Positions 9,896-18,694 of a stretch of 64,000 nucleotides of DNA are shown one piece after another (positions within the stretch are counted from its first letter, which is position 1; each line of letters opens with the position of its first letter). Made by a program: the position numbers and the translations under genes. The stretch spans positions 75,671-139,670 of the forward strand of contig JAHZGA010000001.1 of assembly GCA_019421005.1 (NCBI GenBank), read 5' to 3'. The stretch comes from a bacterium. GTDB taxonomy: Bacteria > Bacillota_I > Bacilli_A > RF39 > UBA660. The notes beneath the pieces were generated by a model that worked only from the letters and a program-made list of their open reading frames with translations, did no database searches and was not told the DNA's origin.

Positions 9896-10766
9896 TTGCG
9901 TTATAATTGGAGCAGGTGTTGCTGGTTTAACTGCTGCAATTTATTTAAAAAGACTTAATATAGAAGTTCTAATTATTGAAGCTTCAACTCCAGGAGGACA
10001 AATAATTAATACATCTATAATTGAAAATTATCCAGGATTTACTCAAATTGATGGTGCTTCTCTAGCGCTTAAAATATATGAACAAGTAGAAAATTTAAAA
10101 ATACCTTATTTAAATGAAAAAGTTTTAAAAATAGAAAATAATCATAGAGTAATTACTAAAAATAAAACAATTGATACTGATTATATCATTATAGCAACAG
10201 GTAGAACTCCTAAAAAATTAAAACTTAATTTGGATAAATATATTGGAAAAGGTGTAAGTTTCTGTGCTGTCTGCGACGGAATGTTTTATAAAAATAAAAA
10301 TGTAGTAGTTGTAGGTGGAGGTAACAGTGCTTTAGAAGAAAGTATATATCTATCAAAAATTGTTAATAAATTAACAATATTAAACCGTAAAGATAAATTA
10401 TCAGCTGATAATATCTTAAAAGAAAGAGTAGAAAATATTGATAATATTGAAATAAAATATAATTGTGAAATTGAAGAAGTAATTGAAAAAGATAACGTAA
10501 TAAACGCGATTAAATTAAATAACAATGAAATACTAAAAACTGATGGAATATTTATATTTATTGGTCTTGAACCTAAATTAGATTTTATAAATATAGAAAA
10601 TGAAAACAATTATGTTTTAGTTAATAAAAATATGCAAACAAATATTGAAAATATATACGCGGTTGGAGATGCAATAAAAAAAGATGTTTATCAAATCACC
10701 ACAGCGTTAGGAGAAGCTTCAATTGCAGCTGTTAATATAGCTAAAAAGATAAATGAAAGGAGATAA
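9882..10766 (+). CDS. trxB: Thioredoxin reductase (TrxB-like flavoprotein)
   Basis: It has two nucleotide-binding folds, an N-terminal FAD motif (GAGVAGLTAAIYL) and a central NADPH motif (GGGNSALEE). The redox-active CAVC pair followed by DG marks low-molecular-weight thioredoxin reductases, although the usual sequence is CATC. The C-terminal FAD contact reads YAVGDA. At 294 aa it is slightly short. The gene overlaps lgt by 14 bases with a GGAGGGAT ribosome site. It presumably keeps thioredoxin reduced with NADPH; a related ferredoxin/flavodoxin-type reductase is less likely. Confidence 0.9.
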   Translation: MKKYDCVIIGAGVAGLTAAIYLKRLNIEVLIIEASTPGGQIINTSIIENYPGFTQIDGASLALKIYEQVENLKIPYLNEKVLKIENNHRVITKNKTIDTDYIIIATGRTPKKLKLNLDKYIGKGVSFCAVCDGMFYKNKNVVVVGGGNSALEESIYLSKIVNKLTILNRKDKLSADNILKERVENIDNIEIKYNCEIEEVIEKDNVINAIKLNNNEILKTDGIFIFIGLEPKLDFINIENENNYVLVNKNMQTNIENIYAVGDAIKKDVYQITTALGEASIAAVNIAKKINERR

Positions 10767-10768
10767 AT

Positions 10769-11713
10769 ATGCAAAAAAATGTAGTAGTATTTGGTGGTGG
10801 AACTGGATTATCATCATTATTAAAAGGTTTAAAACAATATCCACTTAACTTAACAGCAGTTGTAACTGTAAGTGATGATGGACATAGTAGTGGTAGACTT
10901 AGACAAGAATTTAATATCCCAGCTGTTGGTGATTTAAGAAGAGTTATTGTTTCAATGTCTGAAACTGAACCATTAGTAGAACAATTATTTAATTATCGTT
11001 TTTCCACAACAAGTGATTTAGATGGTCATACTTTAGGAAATTTATTATTAACTGCAATGTGTGATATTACTGAAAATATGACAAAAGGAATTGAAAATTT
11101 AGGAAAAGTCTTAAATTTAAAAGGAAAAGTTTTACCTCTAACAGATTCCAATGTTATCTTAATGGGAAAAATGGAAGATGATAGTATTATAGAAGGTGAA
11201 TGTGATATAACAAAAAGTAATAAAAAAATTAAAAAAATATTCTATAAAGAAGCTCCTAAAGTTAATCCTAAAGTTTTAGAAGCTATAGCAAATGCTGATT
11301 GTATAATTCTAAGTATGGGAAGTGTTTTCACAAGTATTGCTCCTAATTTAATTTGTAAAGAAATTATTGAACAGATAGATAAAAGCAAAGCTAATATAAT
11401 GTATGTATGTAATATAATGACTCAACCAGGAGAAACTACTAATTTTAAAGCCAGTGATCATGTAAAATTATTAAATAGTTATTTAGGAAAAAGAAAAATT
11501 GATACTGTTATTGTTAATAATGGTAAATTAAGCGAAAACTTAATAAAAAAATATGAAACTTTAGAACAAAAAGATCCTGTTATTGTTGATCGTGAAGAAC
11601 TTAAAAAATTAAATGTTAATTTAGTTGAAAAAAACTTTGTATCAATTGAAAATAATGTTATAAGACACAACAGTGCCAAATTATCATTTCAAATATTTTC
11701 GGAGATTATGTGA
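10769..11713 (+). CDS. yvcK: YvcK/CofD-like gluconeogenesis factor
   Basis: It starts with the family motif VVFGGGTGLSSLLKGLK, followed by TVSDDGHSSGRLR and PAVGDLRRV, which form the UDP-sugar/nucleotide-binding site of the CofD-like fold. YvcK controls peptidoglycan precursor flux and growth on gluconeogenic carbon in Bacillus. In many Firmicutes the order is rapZ-yvcK-whiA; here rapZ is absent and trxB is upstream. At 314 aa it is normal. It shares a TG overlap with whiA. Confidence 0.93.
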   Translation: MQKNVVVFGGGTGLSSLLKGLKQYPLNLTAVVTVSDDGHSSGRLRQEFNIPAVGDLRRVIVSMSETEPLVEQLFNYRFSTTSDLDGHTLGNLLLTAMCDITENMTKGIENLGKVLNLKGKVLPLTDSNVILMGKMEDDSIIEGECDITKSNKKIKKIFYKEAPKVNPKVLEAIANADCIILSMGSVFTSIAPNLICKEIIEQIDKSKANIMYVCNIMTQPGETTNFKASDHVKLLNSYLGKRKIDTVIVNNGKLSENLIKKYETLEQKDPVIVDREELKKLNVNLVEKNFVSIENNVIRHNSAKLSFQIFSEIM

Positions 11714-12633
11714 AATCATTTACCGGACTAGTTAAAGAAGAAGTTAGTAAGATTGATACAATTAAAAGTAATGAATTATCTATTTTATCAGCAATTATTA
11801 GAAATAACGCTACTGTTGATGATATGATAAAAATAACAACTGAAAATGCTTCTATTGCTAGAAGAATATTTAATATCATAAAAAAATCATATGAAATTAC
11901 TCCTAAAATAATTGTAAGAAAAAGCTCGAATTATCATAATAGACATTTATATATATTACAAATTAGTAATAAAGTTGATATCATATTAAATGACTTAAGT
12001 ATAAAAAAAGATAACAAATATTTAAATATTCCTAAAAATTATATAGTAGCAGATGATGATTTAAGAAGAGCATATTTAATGGGGTTATTTTTATCAACAG
12101 GTAGTATTAATGATCCTAAAAAATCACGTTATCATTTAGAATTTTTAGTAGATAATTTAAATTATGCAGAATTTATAAGTAAACTATTAAATCAAGATTA
12201 TTTAAATAGTAAAGTAATTAAAAGAGATAATAAATATATGGTTTATATTAAAGAAGCTGAAAAAATAGGAGATTTCTTAAGAATAATAGGAGCCAATAAT
12301 GCTATTTTATATTATGAAGATATTAGAATATATCGTGATCATAAAAATATGACTAACCGATTAAATAATTGTGAACAAGCTAATGTTGATAAAATTATAG
12401 AAACAGCATCAAAACAAGTAAATGATATAGAATTAATAATAAAAAACAATGGTTTTGAACTTTTAAACAGTAAAGAACAATTAGTTGCTAATTATCGTTT
12501 AAAATATAGAGATGTTTCTTTATTAGAATTAAGTGAAATTATAACTGAAGAAACTGAAAAACCTATAACGAAATCAGGACTATATCATCGATTTAAAAAA
12601 ATAAGTGATTTAGCTAATAAATTTAAAGGCTGA
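11710..12633 (+). CDS. whiA: DNA-binding protein WhiA
   Basis: WhiA proteins combine a LAGLIDADG-homing-nuclease-like N-terminal fold with a C-terminal helix-turn-helix. Here the LAGLIDADG-like element reads RAYLMGLFLSTGSI and the HTH region is YRDVSLLELSEIITEETEKP, followed by KSGLYHRFKKI. WhiA controls sporulation septation in Streptomyces and division/chromosome segregation in Bacillus. It uses GTG at 11710, inside the yvcK stop (ATGTGA), with GGAG five bases upstream, so the pair is tightly coupled. Confidence 0.94.
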   Translation: MKSFTGLVKEEVSKIDTIKSNELSILSAIIRNNATVDDMIKITTENASIARRIFNIIKKSYEITPKIIVRKSSNYHNRHLYILQISNKVDIILNDLSIKKDNKYLNIPKNYIVADDDLRRAYLMGLFLSTGSINDPKKSRYHLEFLVDNLNYAEFISKLLNQDYLNSKVIKRDNKYMVYIKEAEKIGDFLRIIGANNAILYYEDIRIYRDHKNMTNRLNNCEQANVDKIIETASKQVNDIELIIKNNGFELLNSKEQLVANYRLKYRDVSLLELSEIITEETEKPITKSGLYHRFKKISDLANKFKG

Positions 12634-12637
12634 TTGG

Positions 12638-12666
12638 TTGTTATAAATTAATAAATATAGTATAAT
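12638..12666 (+). promoter_or_regulatory. Sigma-A promoter of the DHH-rplI-dnaB operon
   Basis: TTGTTA (12638-12643), 17-bp spacer, TATAAT (12661-12666). It is followed by AGAGGTGAG and the ATG at 12686. Confidence 0.75.
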
Positions 12667-12685
12667 AATTACTAGAGGTGAGAAT

Positions 12686-13657
12686 ATGAATGAAATATAT
12701 AACAATTTAACTAAATTAATAAAGGAAGCTAATACAATTATTTTTATGACTCACCGAAACATGGATTTAGATGGTTTTGGAGCATCTTTATGTATGTATG
12801 AAATTGCCAAATCTTTTAATAAAGAATGTTATATTTTCATCAATAGTAAAAAAAATCATAAATCAGTTGAAAAAGCATTCTTAAAATTAAAAGAAGAAAA
12901 AATAGATATCAATTATATTGATTGTCATAGTTATAAAAAAATATTAGAAACAGATCCAACATTAATAATTTTAGATATTCATAAACCTAATATTGTTGAG
13001 TATCCTAAAATACTTGATGAAGTAAAAAAAATCATTGTAATTGATCATCACATTAAAGATCATTCTTATATAAAAAATACAAGTCTATCCTATATCAATG
13101 CTAATTATTCAAGCACGAATGAAATGGTAAGTGGCTATTTAAGATATTTAAATAAAAAAGTAAAACCATTAATTGCAACAATTATGCTATCAGGAATTGA
13201 AATTGATACTAATAGTTTTAATGTGAAAACATCTTCAGATACTTATGAAGCTGCATCATTTTTAGTTAAAATGGGTGCTGATAATGTTATTAAACAAGAA
13301 TTTTTAAAAGAAAGTAAAGAAGAATTTGTAAGAAGACAAGAATACATTAAAGATAGTTTTATGATTAATAAAAATATGGCAATGTGTTTATTAGATGATG
13401 TTATAGTAGAAAAAGAACAACTTGCCATAATAGCTGAAGAACTGTTGCAATTTGATGATGTTGAAGCCTCATTTGCAGTTGGAAAAATTGCTAATAACAT
13501 AGTAGGTATAAGTGCTAGATCAATAGGAAAAATAGATGTTGAAGAAATAATGAAAGAATTAGGTGGTGGTGGTCATTATAACGAAGCTGCTGCTCAAATT
13601 AAATCTTCATCAATTGAAAAAATCAAACAAAAAGTTTTAGATATAGTAGGTGATTAA
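12686..13657 (+). CDS. DHH/DHHA1 phosphodiesterase (GdpP-core-like)
   Basis: The metal-binding motifs of the DHH family are all visible: HRNMDLDGFGA near the N-terminus, LIILDIH, and the name motif IDHH, followed by TNEMV and EIDTNSF. The DHHA1 C-terminal part ends in the GGGGH substrate loop (ELGGGGHYNEAAAQI). In Bacillus the gene before rplI-dnaC is gdpP, a c-di-AMP phosphodiesterase with membrane, PAS and GGDEF domains. This protein is only the 323-aa DHH core at the same locus. c-di-AMP/pApA or nanoRNA hydrolysis is inferred. Confidence 0.88.
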   Translation: MNEIYNNLTKLIKEANTIIFMTHRNMDLDGFGASLCMYEIAKSFNKECYIFINSKKNHKSVEKAFLKLKEEKIDINYIDCHSYKKILETDPTLIILDIHKPNIVEYPKILDEVKKIIVIDHHIKDHSYIKNTSLSYINANYSSTNEMVSGYLRYLNKKVKPLIATIMLSGIEIDTNSFNVKTSSDTYEAASFLVKMGADNVIKQEFLKESKEEFVRRQEYIKDSFMINKNMAMCLLDDVIVEKEQLAIIAEELLQFDDVEASFAVGKIANNIVGISARSIGKIDVEEIMKELGGGGHYNEAAAQIKSSSIEKIKQKVLDIVGD

Positions 13658-14101
13658 ATGAAAATTATATTTATAAAAGATTTAAAAAAACAAGGTAAAA
13701 AGGGAGAAATTAAAGAAGTAAAAGATGGTTATGGTAATTTTTTAATAAAACAAGGATATGCTGTATTATTAACTAATACAAGCGCTAAAATATTAAACCA
13801 AGAAAATGAATTAAAAAAAGAACAAGAAGAAAAATTAATTAAAAATTGTCAATTACTTAAAGAAAAAATAGAAAAATTAAAATGTCAAATTCCAGTTAAA
13901 ACTGGAAAAGAAGAAAAAGTTTTTGGAAATATAAGTACTAAACAAATTTCTTCAATATTAAAAAAATATGATATTGATATTGATAAGAAAAAAATAAAAA
14001 TTAAAGAATCATTAACAACATTAGGTGTTCATGAAGTTGAAATAGATCTTCATAAAAAAGTAACAGCTATATTAAAAGTACAATTAGTAAAAGAAAGTTA
14101 A
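13658..14101 (+). CDS. rplI: 50S ribosomal protein L9
   Basis: The N-terminal 23S-binding domain has the L9 signature ([20 protein letters not shown]), then a long connecting helix rich in Lys/Glu and a C-terminal domain ([15 protein letters not shown]). At 147 aa it is normal. The ATG directly follows the stop of the DHH gene with GGTGA upstream, and it is conserved with dnaB next. Confidence 0.97.
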   Translation: MKIIFIKDLKKQGKKGEIKEVKDGYGNFLIKQGYAVLLTNTSAKILNQENELKKEQEEKLIKNCQLLKEKIEKLKCQIPVKTGKEEKVFGNISTKQISSILKKYDIDIDKKKIKIKESLTTLGVHEVEIDLHKKVTAILKVQLVKES

Positions 14102-14110
14102 GGTGAATTT

Positions 14111-15460
14111 ATGCCTGAAAAAGTAATGCCCCATAATATTGAAGCCGAACAGTCAGTAATTGGTTCAATGTTTTTATCAAAAACAGCTTTAGAAAAAAGT
14201 TTAGAAAATTTAACTAGTGATATGTTCTATTTAAAAAGTCATAGTAAAATTTTTGAAGTAATTAAAGAACTAGTTGATAATGGTATTCCTGTTGATATAA
14301 CAACTGTAACCACTAAATTAAAAGATAAAAAATGGTTAAAAAAAGTTGGCGATGTGGAATACTTAATGGAAGTAATCAACAGTGTACCATCTGCAAGAAA
14401 TATAAATGAATATGTAAAAATAGTTGATGAAAGAGCAACTTTAAGAAGGCTTATAGATGAAGCTTTAAATATAGCTAATGAAAGTTATGATACAAGTAAT
14501 AAATTTAATGATGTATTAGATAACGCTGAAAAAAAGATATTTAATATAGCCAAGAATAGAAAAGGTAGTGAATTTAGAACTATCCAAGAAGTATTATATA
14601 AAACTCAACAAGATTTAGAAAAACTATCTCAAAATAAAGGAGATATAACAGGTGTAGCAACTGGGTTTTATGATATTGATAAAATAACTTCTGGTTTGCA
14701 CGCTAATGAATTAATAATTTTAGCCGCTAGACCAGCAATGGGAAAAACAGCTTTTGCTTTAAACATAGCTACTAATGTTGCTATGAATAATAAACAAACA
14801 GTTGCTGTTTTTAATATGGAAATGGGTGCTGAACAATTGGCAACCAGAATGTTATCATCAGTTGGACAAATAGAAGGTAATAAATTAAAAACAGGCCGAT
14901 TAGAACACAATGATTGGAAAAGACTAAATGAAGCAATAAGTCGTCTAGGAGAATCTAAAATGTATATTGATGATACACCTGGAATGACTATAAGTGAAAT
15001 AAGAGCTAAATGTCGTCGTCTTGCTAGTTCTGACCACGGCTTAAGTTTAATTGTTATTGACTATTTACAATTAATTCAAGGTTCAGCTCTTTATAGTGGA
15101 AATAGACAACAAGAAGTAGCCGAAATATCAAGATCTTTAAAAACTCTTGCTTTAGAATTAAACGTACCAATAATAGCATTATCACAATTATCACGTACTG
15201 CTGAAACAAGAGGTAAAGAAGATAGAAGACCAATATTAAGTGATCTACGTGAATCAGGTTCTATTGAACAAGATGCCGATATAGTCGCATTTTTATATCG
15301 TGAAGATTATTATGAACCAGAACAAGCTATAGATGAAAATACTAGTAAAAGTGAATTTATTATAGCTAAACATCGTAATGGACCTACAACAACAATTGAT
15401 TTAATATTTAAAAGAAATACAAGTACATTTGTAAGTATGGTTAAAGGAAGTGAAGTATGA
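14111..15460 (+). CDS. dnaB: Replicative DNA helicase DnaB (DnaC in Bacillus)
   Basis: This is the hexameric replication-fork helicase. The N-terminal primase-interacting domain begins PHNIEAEQSVIGSM. The RecA-like motor has Walker A ARPAMGKTAFALN, motif 2 VIDYLQLI, and the late motifs LSRTAE and DLRESGSIEQDADIV, with the arginine finger near KHRNGPT. At 449 aa it is full length. The ATG follows AAGGTGAATTT, and the gene ends in a 4-base overlap with the peptidase gene. Confidence 0.97.
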   Translation: MPEKVMPHNIEAEQSVIGSMFLSKTALEKSLENLTSDMFYLKSHSKIFEVIKELVDNGIPVDITTVTTKLKDKKWLKKVGDVEYLMEVINSVPSARNINEYVKIVDERATLRRLIDEALNIANESYDTSNKFNDVLDNAEKKIFNIAKNRKGSEFRTIQEVLYKTQQDLEKLSQNKGDITGVATGFYDIDKITSGLHANELIILAARPAMGKTAFALNIATNVAMNNKQTVAVFNMEMGAEQLATRMLSSVGQIEGNKLKTGRLEHNDWKRLNEAISRLGESKMYIDDTPGMTISEIRAKCRRLASSDHGLSLIVIDYLQLIQGSALYSGNRQQEVAEISRSLKTLALELNVPIIALSQLSRTAETRGKEDRRPILSDLRESGSIEQDADIVAFLYREDYYEPEQAIDENTSKSEFIIAKHRNGPTTTIDLIFKRNTSTFVSMVKGSEV

Positions 15461-16914
15461 AAAAACTAGGAATAATAACATTAATAATTATAGGTAGTAT
15501 TTCAATTTTCCTATTTGGATTTAATCATAAATCTCCTAAAAAACCTGAAACTTATTATCAAGTGTACTTAAATAAAAAAATGCTTGGTACTATTAACTCT
15601 AAAGAAGAATTAGAAAAATATATTGATTCTCAAGGAAATCATATAAAAAGAAAATTTAAAGTTGATAAAGTTTATGCTCCTGATGGATTAGAAATAAAAA
15701 AGATAACAACTTATAATAAAAAAGTTAATAGTGTAGCTGCAATTTATAATTTAATTCAAAAAGAAGAACCTTTTACTATAAAAGGTTATCAATTTTCAAT
15801 AAATAAAGACGATAAACATCAAGTTATTTATACTTTAAATAAAAAAATATTTGATGATGCGGTTGAAGAAGTAATTAAAATTTTTGTTGGTGAAGAAGAA
15901 TACCAAAATTATAAAAATAATACCCAGAGTAAAATAGAAGAAACAGGAATTGAGATTCAAAATGTTTATGTTGATGAAGATATAACAATTAAAGAAAAGA
16001 AAATATCTGTTGAAAATAAAATTTATGATAATTCAAGTGATTTAGCTCAATTCTTGTTATTTGGTGGCGAAACTAAAAAAACTTCTTATACTGTTAGAGA
16101 TGGAGATAATATAGAACAAATTGCTTTTAATAATAAAATAAGTGTTGAAGAATTTTTAATTTCTAATAAAAACATCAACAGTGCGAATGATTTATTATTT
16201 TCAGGTCAACAAGTAACAATCATGCAAACTAATCCTCAAATAAACGTTATTGTTGAAGAATATGTAGTTAAAGATGTTGTTAGTAAATATCGAATTGAAG
16301 AACAATTTGATAGTTCTAAACTAGAGGGTGATGACGAAGTTATCCAAAAAGGAACTGATGGATTAGAAAGAGTATCACAAAATGTTAAAAAAGCAAATCG
16401 GGAAATTTTATATGTCGATCCTGTAAGTAAAGAAGAATTAAAACCAACCGTTAATGAAATTGTCGTTCGTGGTAGTAAAATTATACCAAGTGTTGGAAGC
16501 TTAAATAATTGGGGTTGGCCAACTAATAGTGGTTATACTATTTCATCTGATTATGGTTATCGTATAGATCCAATTAGAAATTCACGTTTACTACATGATG
16601 GATTAGATATTTCAGGTACAGGATATGGATCACCTGTTTATGCAGCCAACAATGGAGTAATAGTTGAATTAGGATATCATTATATGAATGGAAATTATAT
16701 AACTATAAATCATAATAATGGATACTACACTATCTATGCTCATTTATCAGGATTTAATACAACTATGGGTTCAACAGTTGCCAAAGGTCAAGTTATAGGT
16801 TATGTTGGAAGTACAGGTTACTCAACTGGTCCACATTTACATTTTGGTGTAGCTACTGATGGTATACCTTATGTTGGTGGAACATTAATTAGTCCATGGA
16901 GCTTATATAATTGA
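15457..16914 (+). CDS. Membrane-anchored LysM-G5-M23 cell-wall metallopeptidase
   Basis: An N-terminal signal anchor (LGIITLIIIGSISIFLFGF) is followed by a ~180-residue region. Then comes a LysM domain (YTVRDGDNIEQIAF...) around residue 208, a G5-like segment (VEEYVVKDVVSKYRIEEQ to VNEIVVRGSK) and a C-terminal LytM domain. The LytM zinc ligands are intact: HDGLDIS (H-x3-D) and GPHLHFG (H-x-H). It probably cleaves peptidoglycan crossbridges at the cell surface. It is the fourth gene of a 4-base-overlap chain with dnaB and the MBL gene; in Bacillus the similar neighbourhood (yycH/I/J) is linked to WalRK wall control. Confidence 0.9.
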   Translation: MKKLGIITLIIIGSISIFLFGFNHKSPKKPETYYQVYLNKKMLGTINSKEELEKYIDSQGNHIKRKFKVDKVYAPDGLEIKKITTYNKKVNSVAAIYNLIQKEEPFTIKGYQFSINKDDKHQVIYTLNKKIFDDAVEEVIKIFVGEEEYQNYKNNTQSKIEETGIEIQNVYVDEDITIKEKKISVENKIYDNSSDLAQFLLFGGETKKTSYTVRDGDNIEQIAFNNKISVEEFLISNKNINSANDLLFSGQQVTIMQTNPQINVIVEEYVVKDVVSKYRIEEQFDSSKLEGDDEVIQKGTDGLERVSQNVKKANREILYVDPVSKEELKPTVNEIVVRGSKIIPSVGSLNNWGWPTNSGYTISSDYGYRIDPIRNSRLLHDGLDISGTGYGSPVYAANNGVIVELGYHYMNGNYITINHNNGYYTIYAHLSGFNTTMGSTVAKGQVIGYVGSTGYSTGPHLHFGVATDGIPYVGGTLISPWSLYN

Positions 16915-17663
16915 AAGTCTGTGTTTTAGCAAGTGGTAGTAAAGGTAATGCGACTTATGTAGCAACCAATACTACCAAGCTATTAATTGACCTTGGAATT
17001 AGCTGTTTAAATACTGAAAAAAAATTATATGATATAGATGTTGATCCTCATAAAATAAATGCAATTTTAATAACCCATACTCATGTAGATCATGTTAATG
17101 GGTTAAGAGTATTTATAAAAAAATATAATCCTGTTATTTATTTAACATCTTTAATGTATGAAGAATTAAGTCAAAATTTTGAAATTAATAATTATGTATT
17201 ATTAGATAAAGAAATATTGATAGGTAATATTAAAGTTGAAATAATTAAAACTTCTCATGATACAAATGATTCTAATGGATATATCTTAAGTAATGATAAT
17301 TCCTCTTTAGTATATGTAACAGATACTGGATATATAAATAAAAAATATTATGAACAAATGTCTAATAAAAGTTTATATATTATGGAAAGTAACCATGATG
17401 TTGATATGCTTATGAATTGTAGTTATCCATATCCAATTAAACAAAGAATTTTAGGCGATAAGGGACACTTATCTAATAAAGATTGTGCCTATTATTTGAA
17501 AAAATTAACTGGTGATAATACTAAGTATATTGTTCTTGCTCATTTAAGTGAGGAAAATAATAATTCTTCTTTAGCGTTTGAAACAACTAAAAATAAAATA
17601 AAAGTTGATATTAAAGTAATTGTTGCTAAACAAAATGAAAGAACAGAGTTGATTGAAATATGA
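16911..17663 (+). CDS. WalJ/YycJ-type metallo-beta-lactamase-fold hydrolase
   Basis: The metal motif HTHVDH is at residues 57-62 (ILITHTHVDHVNGL), and later ligands read SHDTND, YVTDTGY and ESNHD, matching the YycJ branch of MBL proteins. YycJ/WalJ is implicated in DNA repair/replication-cell-wall coordination. The start is TTG at 16911 overlapping the upstream stop (TTGA), with GGAG about ten bases upstream. It overlaps rlmH by four bases, the same order as yycJ and rlmH in Bacillus and Staphylococcus. Confidence 0.88.
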   Translation: MKVCVLASGSKGNATYVATNTTKLLIDLGISCLNTEKKLYDIDVDPHKINAILITHTHVDHVNGLRVFIKKYNPVIYLTSLMYEELSQNFEINNYVLLDKEILIGNIKVEIIKTSHDTNDSNGYILSNDNSSLVYVTDTGYINKKYYEQMSNKSLYIMESNHDVDMLMNCSYPYPIKQRILGDKGHLSNKDCAYYLKKLTGDNTKYIVLAHLSEENNNSSLAFETTKNKIKVDIKVIVAKQNERTELIEI

Positions 17664-18106
17664 TAACTATTATCTGTGTAGGTAAAATAAAAGAAAAATA
17701 TTTCTCTGATGCTATATTAGAATATTCTAAAAGAATAAGTAAGTATCATAAAATTAAAATAATAGAGGTAAACGATTATGAAGGCCCTAGGGCTTTAATA
17801 AAGGAAGAAGAGGAAATAAAAAAACATTTAAAACCAAAAGATTTTGTAATAACTTTGGAAATAGAAGGTCAGAAATTAACTTCATTAGAGCTATCTAAAA
17901 AAATAGAAAAATTATTTATAAGTCATAGTAACCTAGTTTTTATAATAGGAGGTTCTTATGGAATTAGCCCAAATATTAAGGAAATTAGTAATTATGCTTT
18001 ATCATTTTCTGATTTAACTTTTCCTCATCAACTTTTTAGAGTGATTTTACTAGAACAAATTTATAGAGCATTTTCCATTATTAATAACGAAAAATATCAT
18101 AAATGA
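17660..18106 (+). CDS. rlmH: 23S rRNA pseudouridine-1915 N3-methyltransferase RlmH
   Basis: This is a SPOUT-fold methyltransferase acting on assembled 70S ribosomes. The knotted SAM site reads FIIGGSYGI and the C-terminal family motif is LSFSDLTFPHQLFRVILLEQ, ending in YHK. At 148 aa it is slightly short of the usual ~159. It is the last gene of the rplI-dnaB chain before spoIIR. Confidence 0.95.
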   Translation: MITIICVGKIKEKYFSDAILEYSKRISKYHKIKIIEVNDYEGPRALIKEEEEIKKHLKPKDFVITLEIEGQKLTSLELSKKIEKLFISHSNLVFIIGGSYGISPNIKEISNYALSFSDLTFPHQLFRVILLEQIYRAFSIINNEKYHK

Positions 18107-18118
18107 ATAAAAATAAAT

Positions 18119-18151
18119 AAAAACGTCCACTATTTATTAGGAGGCGTTTTT
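18119..18151 (+). promoter_or_regulatory. Terminator-like hairpin that contains the spoIIR ribosome site
   Basis: AAAAACGTC (18119-18127) pairs with GGCGTTTTT (18143-18151), nine pairs with one G-U, and a T run closes it. The spoIIR Shine-Dalgarno GGAGG (18140-18144) lies partly in the 3' arm, nine bases before the ATG. It can act both as rlmH terminator and as a cover for the spoIIR ribosome site. Confidence 0.6.
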
Positions 18152-18153
18152 AT

Positions 18154-18681
18154 ATGAAAAAAATTATATTTATTATACTATTTATATTGTTATTCATAAT
18201 AGCTGGAAATATAGGAGAAGCTAAAGTAATAATACCAAATGAATCAATTAGATTAAGAGTAATACCTAATAGTAATAATGAAGAAGATCAAAAAGTGAAA
18301 TTGAAACTTAAAAATGAATTACAAAATAGTGTTACTAATATTATTAAAGATGCCAATGATATTAATGAAGCTGAAAAATTAATTAATGATAATTTAGATG
18401 AAATTAATAAACAAATTCAAAAATTTTTATTAAATGAAAAAAGTGATTTAAATTATAAAATAAATTTTGGTTATAATTATTTTCCTAAAAAAGTTTATAA
18501 CAATGTTACTTATAATGAAGGATATTATGAATCTTTAGTAGTAACTTTAGGAAAGGGTCAAGGAGATAATTGGTGGTGTGTTTTATTTCCACCATTATGT
18601 TTAATGGAAGCAGAAGAAAGTGATACAGTAGAATATACATCTATAATTAAAGAAATTATTGATAAATATAAAAAAAGTTAG
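18154..18681 (+). CDS. spoIIR: Stage II sporulation protein R (SpoIIR)
   Basis: SpoIIR is secreted from the forespore and triggers SpoIIGA cleavage of pro-sigma-E in the mother cell. An N-terminal hydrophobic signal (IIFIILFILLFIIAG) is followed by the family signatures SIRLRVIPNSN and YFPKKVYNNV, then the hallmark NWWCVLFPPLC near the C-terminus. At 175 aa it is near normal length. It shows the host has the sigma-F to sigma-E signalling step. Confidence 0.93.
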   Translation: MKKIIFIILFILLFIIAGNIGEAKVIIPNESIRLRVIPNSNNEEDQKVKLKLKNELQNSVTNIIKDANDINEAEKLINDNLDEINKQIQKFLLNEKSDLNYKINFGYNYFPKKVYNNVTYNEGYYESLVVTLGKGQGDNWWCVLFPPLCLMEAEESDTVEYTSIIKEIIDKYKKS

Positions 18682-18694
18682 AAAATCTAACTTT
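18674..18694. terminator. Bidirectional terminator between spoIIR and the Big2 gene
   Basis: A 9-bp stem AAAGTTAGA/TCTAACTTT with an AAA loop sits between converging genes, with A-rich and T-rich flanks. Confidence 0.65.
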
